NCBI GenBank assembly: GCA_050485905.1
Contig: JBJHCH010000053.1
Span: 1-22,765, forward strand
Length of the DNA stretch: 22,765 nucleotides
DNA from: JAWLCA01 sp050485905
GTDB taxonomy: Bacteria > Pseudomonadota > Alphaproteobacteria > Rhodobacterales > Rhodobacteraceae
Direction: 5' to 3'
The notes beneath the pieces are model-generated. The model ran no database searches and was not told the origin of the DNA. It worked only from the letters and a program-made list of their open reading frames with translations. Below, in pieces: positions 13,841-20,907 of this stretch; the first letter of the stretch is position 1, and each line of letters opens with the position of its first letter. A program made the translations under genes and the position numbers.

Positions 13841-14005
13841 ATGGACTACGGCAAGTCGGGCGCGCCCAAGACCGGCAAGCGCGCGCCCAAGCATCAGGAG
13901 CACAATGCCAAGGGGACGACCAGGAACCCCTATGGCGCAAAGGCCGACAAGGCTGCGCTACTGGCCCGGATGAAGGCCGCCGCAGAGGCCAAGAAAAAGG
14001 ACTGA
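13841..14005 (+). CDS. Small basic protein of 54 residues, function unknown
   Basis: ATG at 13841, preceded by a G-rich ribosome site (GGGGGCGAC). The product is lysine- and alanine-rich, hydrophilic and without cysteine. The middle segment EHNAKGTTRNPYGAKADKAALLARMKAAAEAKKKD has a turn-forming GTTRNPYG followed by a likely amphipathic helix. Proteins of this type (MxYGKSGAPK...KGTTRNPxG) look familiar from Rhodobacterales as conserved hypotheticals, but I cannot name a family. An upstream in-frame ATG at 13805 would add 12 residues. The strong charge suggests binding to nucleic acid or ribosomes, which is inference. It ends 95 bp before the ArsR gene, outside that operon's promoter. Confidence 0.65.
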   Translation: MDYGKSGAPKTGKRAPKHQEHNAKGTTRNPYGAKADKAALLARMKAAAEAKKKD

Positions 14006-14048
14006 CGCAGGGCGATTTGCGGGTTCCACCGCAGCGATACTCTGCGGC

Positions 14049-14077
14049 TTGACATGCAGGTATTTACCTGCATTATG
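14049..14077 (+). promoter_or_regulatory. Promoter of the ArsR-AHSA1-GFA operon
   Basis: A consensus TTGACA (-35) is at 14049-14054. The -10 is best read as CATTAT (14071-14076, 16-bp spacer) or ATTATG (14072-14077, 17-bp spacer). AAGGAG at 14084-14089 is the ribosome site for the ArsR ATG at 14101. The spacer is filled by the palindrome described separately, so repressor and polymerase could not both bind. Confidence 0.65.
14055..14072. promoter_or_regulatory. Probable operator: perfect palindrome in the promoter spacer
   Basis: TGCAGGTA-TT-TACCTGCA is an 18-bp dyad with 8-bp perfect arms. It begins at the base after the -35 box and reaches into the -10 box. Position and symmetry fit autorepression by the dimeric ArsR-family protein encoded 28 bp downstream. 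The assignment to that protein is inference from proximity. Confidence 0.6.
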
Positions 14078-14100
14078 CCTGACAAGGAGACGCGAAGCCG

Positions 14101-14421
14101 ATGCATGAGGATCTGGTCTTCAAGGCGCTGGGCGATCCGACCCGCAGGATGCTGCTGGACCGCCTGTGCGAGAAGAACGGCCAGACGCTCGGCCAGCTTT
14201 GCGACAACCTGGACATGACCCGGCAATCCGCCACCCAGCATCTGGGGATTCTGGAGGCGGCCAACCTGGTGAGTACGGTCCGGCGGGGCCGCGAGAAGCT
14301 GCATTTCATCAACCCCGTGCCGCTGCACGAGGTCTACGAACGCTGGGTGCGAAAGTTCGAGGTCCAGCGACTGAGCCTGCTGCATGACCTGAAACGGGAA
14401 CTAGAAGGAGAGAGAGAATGA
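14101..14421 (+). CDS. ArsR-family winged-helix transcriptional regulator
   Basis: 106 residues. The wHTH spans about 5-90: FKALGDPTRRMLLDRLCEKN is the typical ArsR first helix pair, LGQLCDNLDMTRQSATQHLGILEAANLV the helix-turn-helix with recognition helix near 40-52, and STVRRGREKLHFIN the wing. The metal-sensor motif ELCVCD is absent; only C23 and C34 are present, so metal sensing is doubtful. It belongs to the type commonly found in front of AHSA1/SRPBCC genes. Its stop overlaps the next start as ATGA. Likely role: autorepressor of this three-gene operon through the palindrome in its promoter. The inducer is unknown. Confidence 0.92.
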   Translation: MHEDLVFKALGDPTRRMLLDRLCEKNGQTLGQLCDNLDMTRQSATQHLGILEAANLVSTVRRGREKLHFINPVPLHEVYERWVRKFEVQRLSLLHDLKRELEGERE

Positions 14422-14903
14422 CACGCGAGACGACGAGCCTTGTCTATGTGACCTATATCCGCTCGACGCCGGAAAAGGTGTTCGACGCGATCACGAAACC
14501 CGAGATTGCCAAACGCTACTGGGGCCATGAGAACGTGTCGGACTGGAAGCCCGGCTCGAAATGGGCGCATGTGCGCGACAATGCGGAACGGACCGTCAAC
14601 CTTGTGGGCAAGGTGATCGAGACCTCGCCCCCGAACCGGCTGGTCATCAGCTGGACCAACGCGTCGCAGGAAGCCGACCCCGAGAGCTACAGCCGGGTGA
14701 CGTTCGACGTGGTGGAATATGACGACATGGTGCGGCTGACGGTCAGCCATGACGACCTGATCGCCGGCAGCGGCATGGCGAATGGCGTCAGCAAGGGCTG
14801 GCCGCTCGTACTGTCCAGCCTGAAGTCGCTGCTGGAGACCGGGGAGGGCATGGACGTCTTTGCCAAGCCGAAGGGCACCGAGCCCGTGCCGCAGCCCGCG
14901 TGA
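14418..14903 (+). CDS. SRPBCC (AHSA1-like) domain protein
   Basis: 161 residues, one START-like domain of the 'activator of Hsp90 ATPase homologue 1-like' family. Landmarks are the opening strand VYVTYIRSTPEKVFDAITKPEIAKRYWG (8-35), the FDVVEYDDMVRLTVSHDDL segment in the second half, and a long C-terminal helix with GWPLVLSSLKSLLETG. The fold makes a hydrophobic cavity for a small ligand; bacterial members have no agreed function and are often paired with ArsR regulators. The start overlaps the ArsR stop (ATGA) and its stop overlaps the next start (GTGA), so all three are coupled. The C-terminus has a short proline-rich tail. Confidence 0.9.
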   Translation: MTRETTSLVYVTYIRSTPEKVFDAITKPEIAKRYWGHENVSDWKPGSKWAHVRDNAERTVNLVGKVIETSPPNRLVISWTNASQEADPESYSRVTFDVVEYDDMVRLTVSHDDLIAGSGMANGVSKGWPLVLSSLKSLLETGEGMDVFAKPKGTEPVPQPA

Positions 14904-15343
14904 CGGCGGCCAGGGGGAGACCGAACATCACCGGACCCCGTACCGGCGGCTGCGCCTGCGGCGCAGTCCGCTACCAGGCGGATGGCGCGCCGATGTTCCA
15001 GAACCATTGCCAGTGCCGCGACTGCCAGCGGCGCAGCGGAACGGGGCATGGATCCTACCTGACCTTCCCGCGCCGGGCCGAGGTGGCAATCAGCGGCGAG
15101 ACGGTTGGCTGGCGGGTCGCGGGCGACAGCGGGAACGAGAAGATCCACGCCTTCTGCCCGATCTGCGGCACGCCGGTCTTTCTGACCTTTGCCGCGATGC
15201 CGGATCTGATCGCGGTGCATGCGGGCAGCCTTGACGATACAGGGCTGTTCGCGCCGCAGGTTGTCACCTACGCCAGTCGCGGGCCGTCCTGGGACGGGAT
15301 CGACCCCGCGCTTCCGGCTTTCGCGCGCATGCCGCAGGGATGA
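14900..15343 (+). CDS. GFA family (glutathione-dependent formaldehyde-activating enzyme-like) zinc protein
   Basis: 147 residues from a GTG that overlaps the upstream stop (GTGA). The zinc-ligand pattern of the GFA/Mss4-like fold is complete: CAC at 18-20 (GGCACGAVRY), HCQCRDC with C37, C39 and C42, and FCPICGT with C86 and C89. The founding member was described as spontaneously or enzymatically forming S-hydroxymethylglutathione, but most homologues are uncharacterised, so formaldehyde detoxification is only one possibility. As the third gene of a repressor-controlled operon with an SRPBCC protein, it may handle a reactive thiol-linked or aldehyde substrate; that is inference. Followed by two strong hairpins. 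Confidence 0.9.
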   Translation: MTAARGRPNITGPRTGGCACGAVRYQADGAPMFQNHCQCRDCQRRSGTGHGSYLTFPRRAEVAISGETVGWRVAGDSGNEKIHAFCPICGTPVFLTFAAMPDLIAVHAGSLDDTGLFAPQVVTYASRGPSWDGIDPALPAFARMPQG

Positions 15344-15360
15344 CTGCCGAGTATGACTGA

Positions 15361-15392
15361 CGACGGGGCGGGCGGACGGCCCCGCCCCGTCG
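15361..15392. terminator. Hairpin with 12-bp perfect GC stem between convergent GFA and pdxJ genes
   Basis: CGACGGGGCGGG (15361-15372) pairs perfectly with CCCGCCCCGTCG (15381-15392) around an 8-base loop. It lies 18 bp past the GFA stop. There is no T run on either side, so it is not a textbook intrinsic terminator, but position and stability suit transcription termination or RNA 3'-end protection. Confidence 0.5.
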
Positions 15393-15420
15393 CCCAGAAG
15401 CGGAATCCGGTTCTGGGCGA
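15390..15420. terminator. Second hairpin, next to the pdxJ stop
   Basis: TCGCCCAGAA (15390-15399) pairs perfectly with TTCTGGGCGA (15411-15420); the 11-base loop contains a further CGG-AAT-CCG mini-stem. It starts 7 bp beyond the pdxJ stop on the minus strand and shares three bases with the adjacent hairpin, so only one of the two can be fully formed in a transcript. Confidence 0.5.
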
Positions 15421-15426
15421 CAGGCG

Positions 15427-16185
15427 CTAGGCCCGCGCCTCGTCCATCAGGCGGCGCATTTCCGCGATGGCGGGGGAGAGGCCGAGGAAGATCGCCTCTC
15501 CGATCAGGAAATGGCCGATGTTCAGCTCCACCGCCTGCGGGATCGCGGCGATGGGGCTGACGGTTTCATAGGTCAGGCCGTGGCCCATATGCACCTCCAG
15601 CCCCAGGTCATGGGCCAGCGCGGCACCGCGCTTCAGCCCGTCAAGCTCGGCATCGCGGTCGTCGAACCGCCCCTCGTGGTGCAGGTCGCAATAGGCGCCG
15701 GTGTGCAGTTCGACCACCGCCGCGCCGATCCGGGCGCTGGCCTCGATCTGGCGGGCATCATGGCCGATGAAGAGCGAAACGCGGCAGCCGGCCTCGCGCA
15801 GGGGCGCGATGAAATCGCCTAGGCGGTTCTCGTCGGACGCAACGTCCAGCCCGCCCTCGGTGGTGCGTTCCTCGCGCTTTTCCGGCACGATGCAGACGGC
15901 GTGGGGGCGGTGGCGGAGGGCGATGGCCTGCATCTCGGCCGTCGCGGCCATCTCGAAGTTCAGCGGCAGGGCCAGGGCTGCCATCAGCCGGTCGATGTCA
16001 CCGTCCGAAATGTGGCGGCGATCCTCGCGCAGATGGGCGGTGATGCCGTCGGCGCCCGCCTCCTCGGCCAGTTTCGCGGCGCGCACCGGATCGGGATAGG
16101 CAGAGCCGCGCGCGTTCCGCACGGTCGCCACATGGTCGATGTTGACCCCCAGTCTCAGCCGGCCCGCGAAGTCGGTTTTCACCAT
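15427..16185 (-). CDS. pdxJ: Pyridoxine 5'-phosphate synthase
   Basis: 252 residues, an (alpha/beta)8 barrel enzyme that condenses 1-deoxy-D-xylulose 5-phosphate with 3-amino-2-oxopropyl phosphate to pyridoxine 5'-phosphate in the DXP-dependent vitamin B6 pathway. Motifs are LGVNIDHVATVRNARG (12-27), AHLREDRRHI (50-59), the EMAAT strand, VPEKREERTTEGGLD, LFIGHDARQIEAS, VELHTGAYC and the C-terminal LNIGHFLIGEAIFLGL phosphate-binding segment. All look intact. It is 29 bp from the DUF2062 gene on the same strand and probably the last gene of the folK-rpoZ-rsh-DUF2062-pdxJ series before the inserted rightward cassette. In related genomes acpS usually follows directly. Confidence 0.97.
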   Translation of the reverse strand: MVKTDFAGRLRLGVNIDHVATVRNARGSAYPDPVRAAKLAEEAGADGITAHLREDRRHISDGDIDRLMAALALPLNFEMAATAEMQAIALRHRPHAVCIVPEKREERTTEGGLDVASDENRLGDFIAPLREAGCRVSLFIGHDARQIEASARIGAAVVELHTGAYCDLHHEGRFDDRDAELDGLKRGAALAHDLGLEVHMGHGLTYETVSPIAAIPQAVELNIGHFLIGEAIFLGLSPAIAEMRRLMDEARA

Positions 16186-16214
16186 GATCGCCCCCTGTTC
16201 TTCCGGCCCGCAGA

Positions 16215-16949
16215 TTAGCCGCTGTCCTGACGAGCGCCAGACCTCTCGTCGCTGCCCTGCGTAGCAACGGCACTCCCCTCGCGTGTCCGCTGCTCGGCGG
16301 CCACGCGTGCGGCCTCTTCCTCGACCCGATGCGCGATATCTGCTCGCACCTGATCAAAGCGCGCGCGGATCTTCTTGGCCCGTCTTTTCTGATAGGCGCC
16401 AATCAACGGCAAACTCAGATAGTAGCCCGCAATGCCCGCGATCAGACCGGGGATCAGGCCGCCAATGAGATATGGAAGAAAGACGCGCCAGAAGAACCGC
16501 CCCAGGCTGGTCCAGTGCGCCACCTCGTCAGTGAAGAGCGAGGTGATGTTGTGCCACAACTCGACAGAAGCGCGGGAAAACGCAGCCACGACCTGCGGGA
16601 TCTGCATCCCACCCGGCTGGCCGAGCATCCAGTTGCCCAGTTCGACCGAGATCGACATGATGATGGGAAAGGTGATCGGGTTGCCAAAGAATGTTGCGAT
16701 TAGCGAGGCAAGAATGTTGCCACGGATCGCCCAGGCGACCAGCGCGGCCAGAACGAAATGGAACCCGAAAAGCGGGCTGAACGAAACGAAGATACCCGCA
16801 AAGATGCCTCGCGCTATCCGGTGTGGCCGGTCAGGTAGTCTGCGCAGGCGATGAATCGTATAGCTGAACGCACGCGTCCAGCCGCCGCGCGGATAGAAGA
16901 ACTGCGCCGCCGCCTGCAATGTCGTGAGCCGTGTCCGCCGTTTGAACAC
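16215..16949 (-). CDS. DUF2062 family membrane protein
   Basis: 244 residues from a GTG at 16949. A basic N-terminus (FYPRGGWTRAFSYTIHRLRRLPD) precedes the DUF2062 core: GIFAGIFVSFSPLFGFHFVLAALVAWAIRGN, then the motif FFGNPITFPIIM (about 87-98). About three to four membrane segments follow, the last being FLPYLIGGLIPGLIAGIAGYYL. The C-terminal 60 residues are charged, probably a cytoplasmic helix. The function of DUF2062 proteins is unknown. It sits 31 bp downstream of rsh and 29 bp upstream of pdxJ, a placement I recognise from other Rhodobacterales, so co-transcription is likely. No unusual features apart from the GTG start. Confidence 0.88.
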   Translation of the reverse strand: MFKRRTRLTTLQAAAQFFYPRGGWTRAFSYTIHRLRRLPDRPHRIARGIFAGIFVSFSPLFGFHFVLAALVAWAIRGNILASLIATFFGNPITFPIIMSISVELGNWMLGQPGGMQIPQVVAAFSRASVELWHNITSLFTDEVAHWTSLGRFFWRVFLPYLIGGLIPGLIAGIAGYYLSLPLIGAYQKRRAKKIRARFDQVRADIAHRVEEEAARVAAEQRTREGSAVATQGSDERSGARQDSG

Positions 16950-16980
16950 CCGTTGCCGTCCGCTCCCTCCCGCGCACCTC

Positions 16981-19101
16981 TCAGGGCTTGCGGCTCAGAT
17001 CCCGATGACGCTCGATCTGCGCCACGTCGCTTTCCGCCTCCAGTGCCGTAAGGACGGTATGCAGATGTTCGACGTCGCGCAAATCAACCTCGACGATAAT
17101 GCGATAGTAATCGGGTTTTCTATCAACAAACTGCAAATCGGAGATATTCGCCTTCTGATCTCCGATCAGCGTGCAGATGCGCCCCAAGACACCGGCGTCG
17201 TTGGCAATCGTCAGCGACAGGCTGACCGTATGAACCGGCGGATGCCGGCCATCGTGCCAGCGCAGGTCGATCCAGCGGTCGGTCTGATCTTCGAGTTCTT
17301 CCAGCGCCGGACAGTCGATAGCGTGGATCACCACGCCTTTGCCCCGGTAGGTGATCCCGACGATCCGCTCGCCCGGCACCGGCTGGCAGCACATGGCGCG
17401 GCGAAACGTCTGGTTCTCGCCCAGTCCAACCACCGGCCGCTCGGCATCGACATCCGCATCAGGGGCCGCGACGAGATCGGGATAGAGCAGTGTGACCACC
17501 TTGCGCGCCGCAACCTCGGCGGAACCGATCCGGGCCAGTAGCTCGCGCTCATCGGCCAGACCCATCTGCCGCGCGGCAGTCCGCAGCGCCTTATCGGTGA
17601 CGCGGCGCCCGACGTGATCGAAGGCCACGCGCGCCAGTTCCTGCCCGAGCTTGATGAACCGCTGCTGATCCTCGTCGCGCAGACTGCGCCGGATCGCCGC
17701 CTTGGCGCGCCCGGTCACGACGATGTCGATCCACGACGCCTGCGGTCGCTGACCCTCGGCTGTGATGATCTCAACCGACTGTCCATTCTTCAGCCGCGTC
17801 CAAAGCGGCACGCGGATACCGTCCACCTTGGCCGAGACGCAGGAGTTGCCGATCCGGGTGTGGATCGCATAGGCATAGTCCAGCGGCGTCGCCCCGCGCG
17901 GCAACTGGATCACATCGCCCTTGGGCGAGAAACAGAACACCTGGTCCGAGTACATCTCCAGCTTCACATGCTCAAGGAACTCGTCGTGATCCTCGGCATT
18001 GTCGAAGCGTTCCGTCAGGGTGGAGATCCACTTGGCAGGATCGACGGCAAAGGGGTTCTCGGCGCGTTCGCCGTCGCGGTAGGCCCAGTGGGCGGCGACG
18101 CCGGCCTCGGCCACCTCGTGCATCTCGCGGGTGCGGATCTGCACCTCCACCCGCTTGCCGTCGCGGCCCGACACGGTGGTGTGGATCGAGCGGTAGCCGT
18201 TGGTCTTGGGCTGGCTGATGTAGTCCTTGAACCGCCCCGGCACGGCGCGCCAGCGACGGTGGATCACGCCGAGGATGCGGTAGCAGTCGCCCTCGGACCG
18301 GCAGATGATGCGAAAGCCGTAGATGTCGGAGAGGCGCGAGAAGCCCAGTTCCTTTTCCCGCATCTTGCGCCAGACCGAATAGGGCTTCTTGGCGCGACCG
18401 TAGACATCGGCCTCGATCCCGTCCTTTTCCAGCTCCAGCCTTATGTCGGCGGTGATCTTGTGGATCACATCGCCGGTTTCGCGCTGAAGGGTGATGAAGC
18501 GCCGGATGATCGAATTGCGCGCCTCGGGGTTCAGGACGCGGAAGGACAGATCCTCCAGCTCCTCGCGCATCCACTGCATGCCCATGCGGCCGGCCAGCGG
18601 GGCATAGATCTCCATCGTCTCGCGGGCCTTCTGGGCCTGCTTTTCCGGATTCATCGACCGGATCGTGCGCATGTTGTGCAGTCGGTCGGCCAGCTTGACC
18701 AGAATCACCCGCAGGTCGCGCGACATCGCGATCAGCAGCTTGCGGAAGTTTTCCGCCTGCTTGGCCTCGGAGGACGAGAGCTGCAGATTGGTCAGCTTGG
18801 TCACGCCGTCCACCAGTTCGGCGATCTCGTTGCCGAACTGGCTCGCCACCTCGCGATAGGTGGATTTGGTATCCTCGATCGTGTCGTGCAGCAGCGCGGT
18901 CACGATGGTCGCGTCATCCAGCCGCTGTTCGGTCAGGATCGCGGCGACCGCGACCGGATGGGTGAAATACGGCTCTCCGGACCGGCGCAGCTGACCGGCG
19001 TGCATCTGCTGCCCATAGGCATAGGCGCGTCGGATCAGGTCTTCGTCGGTGCGCGGGTTGTAATTGCGGACAAGCGCGATGAGATCTTCGACATCGATCA
19101 T
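16981..19101 (-). CDS. rsh: Bifunctional (p)ppGpp synthetase/hydrolase (RelA/SpoT homologue)
   Basis: 706 residues, full length for a long RSH enzyme. The hydrolase domain (about 25-180) keeps the HD and ED catalytic pairs (H72-D73, E76-D77 in HDTIEDT) and LADRLHNMRT. The synthetase domain (about 235-345) has YSVWRKMREKELGF and GRFKDYISQPKTNGYRSIHTTV; the RFKD at 290-293 is the RXKD form of bifunctional enzymes rather than the EXDD of RelA-only enzymes. TGS domain about 390-450 (FSPKGDVIQLPRGATPLDYAYAIHT), zinc-finger-like/RIS region with CCQPVPGERIVG, and a C-terminal ACT domain (about 625-700). It makes and degrades the stringent alarmone. It is 34 bp downstream of rpoZ, whose product binds (p)ppGpp in RNA polymerase. 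Also called relA or spoT. Confidence 0.97.
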   Translation of the reverse strand: MIDVEDLIALVRNYNPRTDEDLIRRAYAYGQQMHAGQLRRSGEPYFTHPVAVAAILTEQRLDDATIVTALLHDTIEDTKSTYREVASQFGNEIAELVDGVTKLTNLQLSSSEAKQAENFRKLLIAMSRDLRVILVKLADRLHNMRTIRSMNPEKQAQKARETMEIYAPLAGRMGMQWMREELEDLSFRVLNPEARNSIIRRFITLQRETGDVIHKITADIRLELEKDGIEADVYGRAKKPYSVWRKMREKELGFSRLSDIYGFRIICRSEGDCYRILGVIHRRWRAVPGRFKDYISQPKTNGYRSIHTTVSGRDGKRVEVQIRTREMHEVAEAGVAAHWAYRDGERAENPFAVDPAKWISTLTERFDNAEDHDEFLEHVKLEMYSDQVFCFSPKGDVIQLPRGATPLDYAYAIHTRIGNSCVSAKVDGIRVPLWTRLKNGQSVEIITAEGQRPQASWIDIVVTGRAKAAIRRSLRDEDQQRFIKLGQELARVAFDHVGRRVTDKALRTAARQMGLADERELLARIGSAEVAARKVVTLLYPDLVAAPDADVDAERPVVGLGENQTFRRAMCCQPVPGERIVGITYRGKGVVIHAIDCPALEELEDQTDRWIDLRWHDGRHPPVHTVSLSLTIANDAGVLGRICTLIGDQKANISDLQFVDRKPDYYRIIVEVDLRDVEHLHTVLTALEAESDVAQIERHRDLSRKP

Positions 19102-19135
19102 CTGCGCCGCAGCCGCGACGGGCCGAGCCGGTGGC

Positions 19136-19489
19136 TCAGCCCTGCCCCTGCGCCTCCATCAGAGCGCGCAGAAGGCGCTCCTCGCTCATGTCGTCCTGCG
19201 CCGGGCGATCGACCTCGGCCCCCATCAGCAGGGCCATCTGATCCTCTTCTGGCTCATCCACCTCGATCTGCGTCTGGTGGCTGGCGATCATCCGCTCACG
19301 CATGTCTTCGGCGGGCTGGGTTTCCTCAGCTATCTCACGCAGGGCGACGACGGGGTTCTTGTCGTTGTCGCGGTCCACGGTGATGGCGGAACCCGACTGG
19401 ATCTCGCGCGCCCTGTGCGCGGCAAGCAGCACCAGGTCGAACCGGTTCGGTACCTTGTCAACGCAATCTTCGACCGTCACGCGGGCCAT
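19136..19489 (-). CDS. rpoZ: DNA-directed RNA polymerase omega subunit
   Basis: 117 residues. The N-terminal 60 residues are the omega fold: MARVTVEDCVDKVPNRFDLVLLAAHRAREI followed by NPVVALREIAEE. The C-terminal half is acidic and low in complexity, as in other alphaproteobacteria. Omega stabilises the beta' subunit and forms one (p)ppGpp site; gene order rpoZ-rsh is conserved across proteobacteria. GGAG lies a few bases before the ATG, and a good promoter (TTGTCA-17-TAAATA) lies immediately upstream, so rpoZ probably starts a transcript that continues into rsh, DUF2062 and pdxJ. Confidence 0.96.
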   Translation of the reverse strand: MARVTVEDCVDKVPNRFDLVLLAAHRAREIQSGSAITVDRDNDKNPVVALREIAEETQPAEDMRERMIASHQTQIEVDEPEEDQMALLMGAEVDRPAQDDMSEERLLRALMEAQGQG

Positions 19490-19524
19490 GTCTGCTCCAC
19501 TTCGGCTAGGGGACTGAAACCCGC

Positions 19525-19553
19525 TATTTAAGGGCTCACGTGCGTCGTGACAA
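19525..19553 (-). promoter_or_regulatory. Probable rpoZ promoter
   Basis: On the minus strand TTGTCA (19553-19548) and TAAATA (19530-19525) are separated by exactly 17 bp. The -10 lies about 36 bp before the rpoZ ATG. It stands in the 81-bp gap after folK and implies that rpoZ-rsh can be transcribed independently of folK. Confidence 0.5.
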
Positions 19554-19570
19554 GCGGAAATCCCCGCACA

Positions 19571-20146
19571 TCACAGCGCCGACACCGGCACCACCCCGGC
19601 CAGATCGGCGGCGGGCAGCGCATTGCGCATCTGCATCACCGTAAGCCCGGTGACAGGATGCACCCAGCCGGGCGCGACCTCGGCCAGCGGGACGAGGACG
19701 AAGGCGCGATCCGCCAGCCGCGGGTGGGGCAGGATAAGCCGGTCGGGCGCGCGCCGGAGCTGATCCGCGGGCGGCAGCCCGGCCCACTCGGCCCAGGTTT
19801 CTCGGTCGGGCACGACCCTGTCGTCTGCGGCGATCAGGTCTAGATCGAGCGTGCGCATCCCCCAACGCTGGACCCGCGCTCGGCCGAAGTCTGCCTCTAC
19901 GGCGTGCAGCGCGGCCAATAGATCGTGCGGGGCAAGATCGGTCTCGATTCGAGCCGCGGCGTTCACATAGTCCGGGCCTGCGCCAGCCGGAAAGCACGGC
20001 GTTCGATAGAACCGGCTGACCTGAACGACTGGCAAGCCACGGCGCGAAAGTGCATCCAGCGCCGCCAAAAGAGTGTCATGCGGCAGACGCTCGTGCCCCG
20101 CCACAACCATCGGCAGATTCGCGCCAAGTGCGATCAGAACAGCCAC
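19571..20146 (-). CDS. folK: 2-amino-4-hydroxy-6-hydroxymethyldihydropteridine diphosphokinase
   Basis: 191 residues from the GTG at 20146 (MAVLIALGANLP), which has GGGGA just upstream; a TTG 12 codons earlier is possible but would add a non-homologous leader. The HPPK fold is shown by the N-terminal ALGAN, the segment VSRFYRTPCFP, and the signature RVQRWGMRTLDLDLIA, in which two aspartates bind Mg. LILPHPRLADRAFVLVPLAEVAPGW follows. It pyrophosphorylates 6-hydroxymethyl-7,8-dihydropterin in folate synthesis. In the signature the usual GPR is GMR, a mild variant. It is the most upstream leftward gene here, divergent from the NYN gene across 182 bp. Confidence 0.92.
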   Translation of the reverse strand: MAVLIALGANLPMVVAGHERLPHDTLLAALDALSRRGLPVVQVSRFYRTPCFPAGAGPDYVNAAARIETDLAPHDLLAALHAVEADFGRARVQRWGMRTLDLDLIAADDRVVPDRETWAEWAGLPPADQLRRAPDRLILPHPRLADRAFVLVPLAEVAPGWVHPVTGLTVMQMRNALPAADLAGVVPVSAL

Positions 20147-20328
20147 GTCATCCCCCGCAGAAGACGCACAATCCTTGCACAAAAATACAAGAAGTTTACC
20201 ATGGGTTACGCTTGCGACAGTCTTATGATGGCTTATCTAGGGCTCGAATTCGGCCGACCCGTTCGTGGATTTTTTTGTCCCCCCGGGCCTATTGGCACGA
20301 TACATGATTCACGGAAAGGACCCGAGCG
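20147..20328. promoter_or_regulatory. Divergent folK/NYN intergenic region with candidate promoter
   Basis: An AT-richer gap. Rightward, TTGCGA (20212-20217) and TATCTA (20234-20239) are 16 bp apart, a fair promoter for the NYN gene with a leader of roughly 80 nt. A run of seven T followed by GTCCCCCCGGG (20270-20286) lies in that leader. AAAGGA (20315-20320) is the ribosome site, 8 nt before the ATG at 20329. No clear folK promoter was found. Confidence 0.35.
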
Positions 20329-20901
20329 ATGTTCTACAAGGATGAACGGCTGGCAATGTTCATCGACGGCTCGAATCTCTATGCCGCAGCCAAGGCGCTA
20401 GGTTTCGACATCGATTACAAACTGCTGCGGCAGGAATTCATGCGCCGCGGCAAGCTGGTGCGGGCATTCTACTACACGGCACTTCTGGAGAGCGACGATT
20501 ACTCGCCGATCCGGCCACTGGTCGATTGGCTGCACTACAACGGCTACGCAATGGTGACGAAGCCGGCCAAGGAATACATCGACAGCATGGGCCGGCGGAA
20601 GGTCAAGGGCAACATGGACATCGAACTGGCCGTCGATGCCATGGAGTTGGCGCCGCGGATGGACCATGCAGTGCTGTTTTCCGGCGACGGCGACTTCCGC
20701 CCGCTGGTGGAAAGCCTGCAGCGGCAGGGCGTGCGCGTGTCGATCGTGTCGACGATCCGAAGCCAGCCGCCGATGATCGCCGACGAGCTGCGCCGGCAGG
20801 CCGACAATTTCATCGAACTGGACGAGCTGCGCGATGTGATCGGCCGTCCCCCGCGGGAGCCGCGGATCGAACGCGACGTCGAAGAGGCGGTCGAACAGTG
20901 A
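20329..20901 (+). CDS. NYN domain (PIN-like, LabA/DUF88) protein, putative ribonuclease
   Basis: 190 residues. The PIN-like acidic residues are in place: D13 in MFIDGSNLYAA, D97 in KGNMDIELAVD, and D120/D122 in LFSGDGDFRPLV. The middle has the family segments RAFYYTALLESDDYSPIRPLVDWLHYNGY and the strand KPAKEYIDSMGRRKVKG. The end of the domain (VSIVSTIRSQPPMIADELRRQADNFIELDEL) is typical of LabA/DUF88, which is thought to cleave or bind RNA. The last 20 residues are charged. It is a single-gene unit with its own ribosome site and a strong terminator right after the stop. Target RNA unknown; placement beside rsh-rpoZ hints at growth-rate or stress control, which is inference. Confidence 0.92.
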   Translation: MFYKDERLAMFIDGSNLYAAAKALGFDIDYKLLRQEFMRRGKLVRAFYYTALLESDDYSPIRPLVDWLHYNGYAMVTKPAKEYIDSMGRRKVKGNMDIELAVDAMELAPRMDHAVLFSGDGDFRPLVESLQRQGVRVSIVSTIRSQPPMIADELRRQADNFIELDELRDVIGRPPREPRIERDVEEAVEQ

Positions 20902-20907
20902 TGGGAT

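Noticed and set aside
14101..14421. Metal-sensing ArsR/SmtB repressor
   Set aside because: The ELCVCD metal motif is absent, and only two isolated cysteines are present.
17614..19383. Plus-strand open frame of 589 codons opposite rsh
   Set aside because: Antisense shadow of a well-conserved RSH enzyme; the translation is histidine/aspartate/glycine-rich and domain-free.
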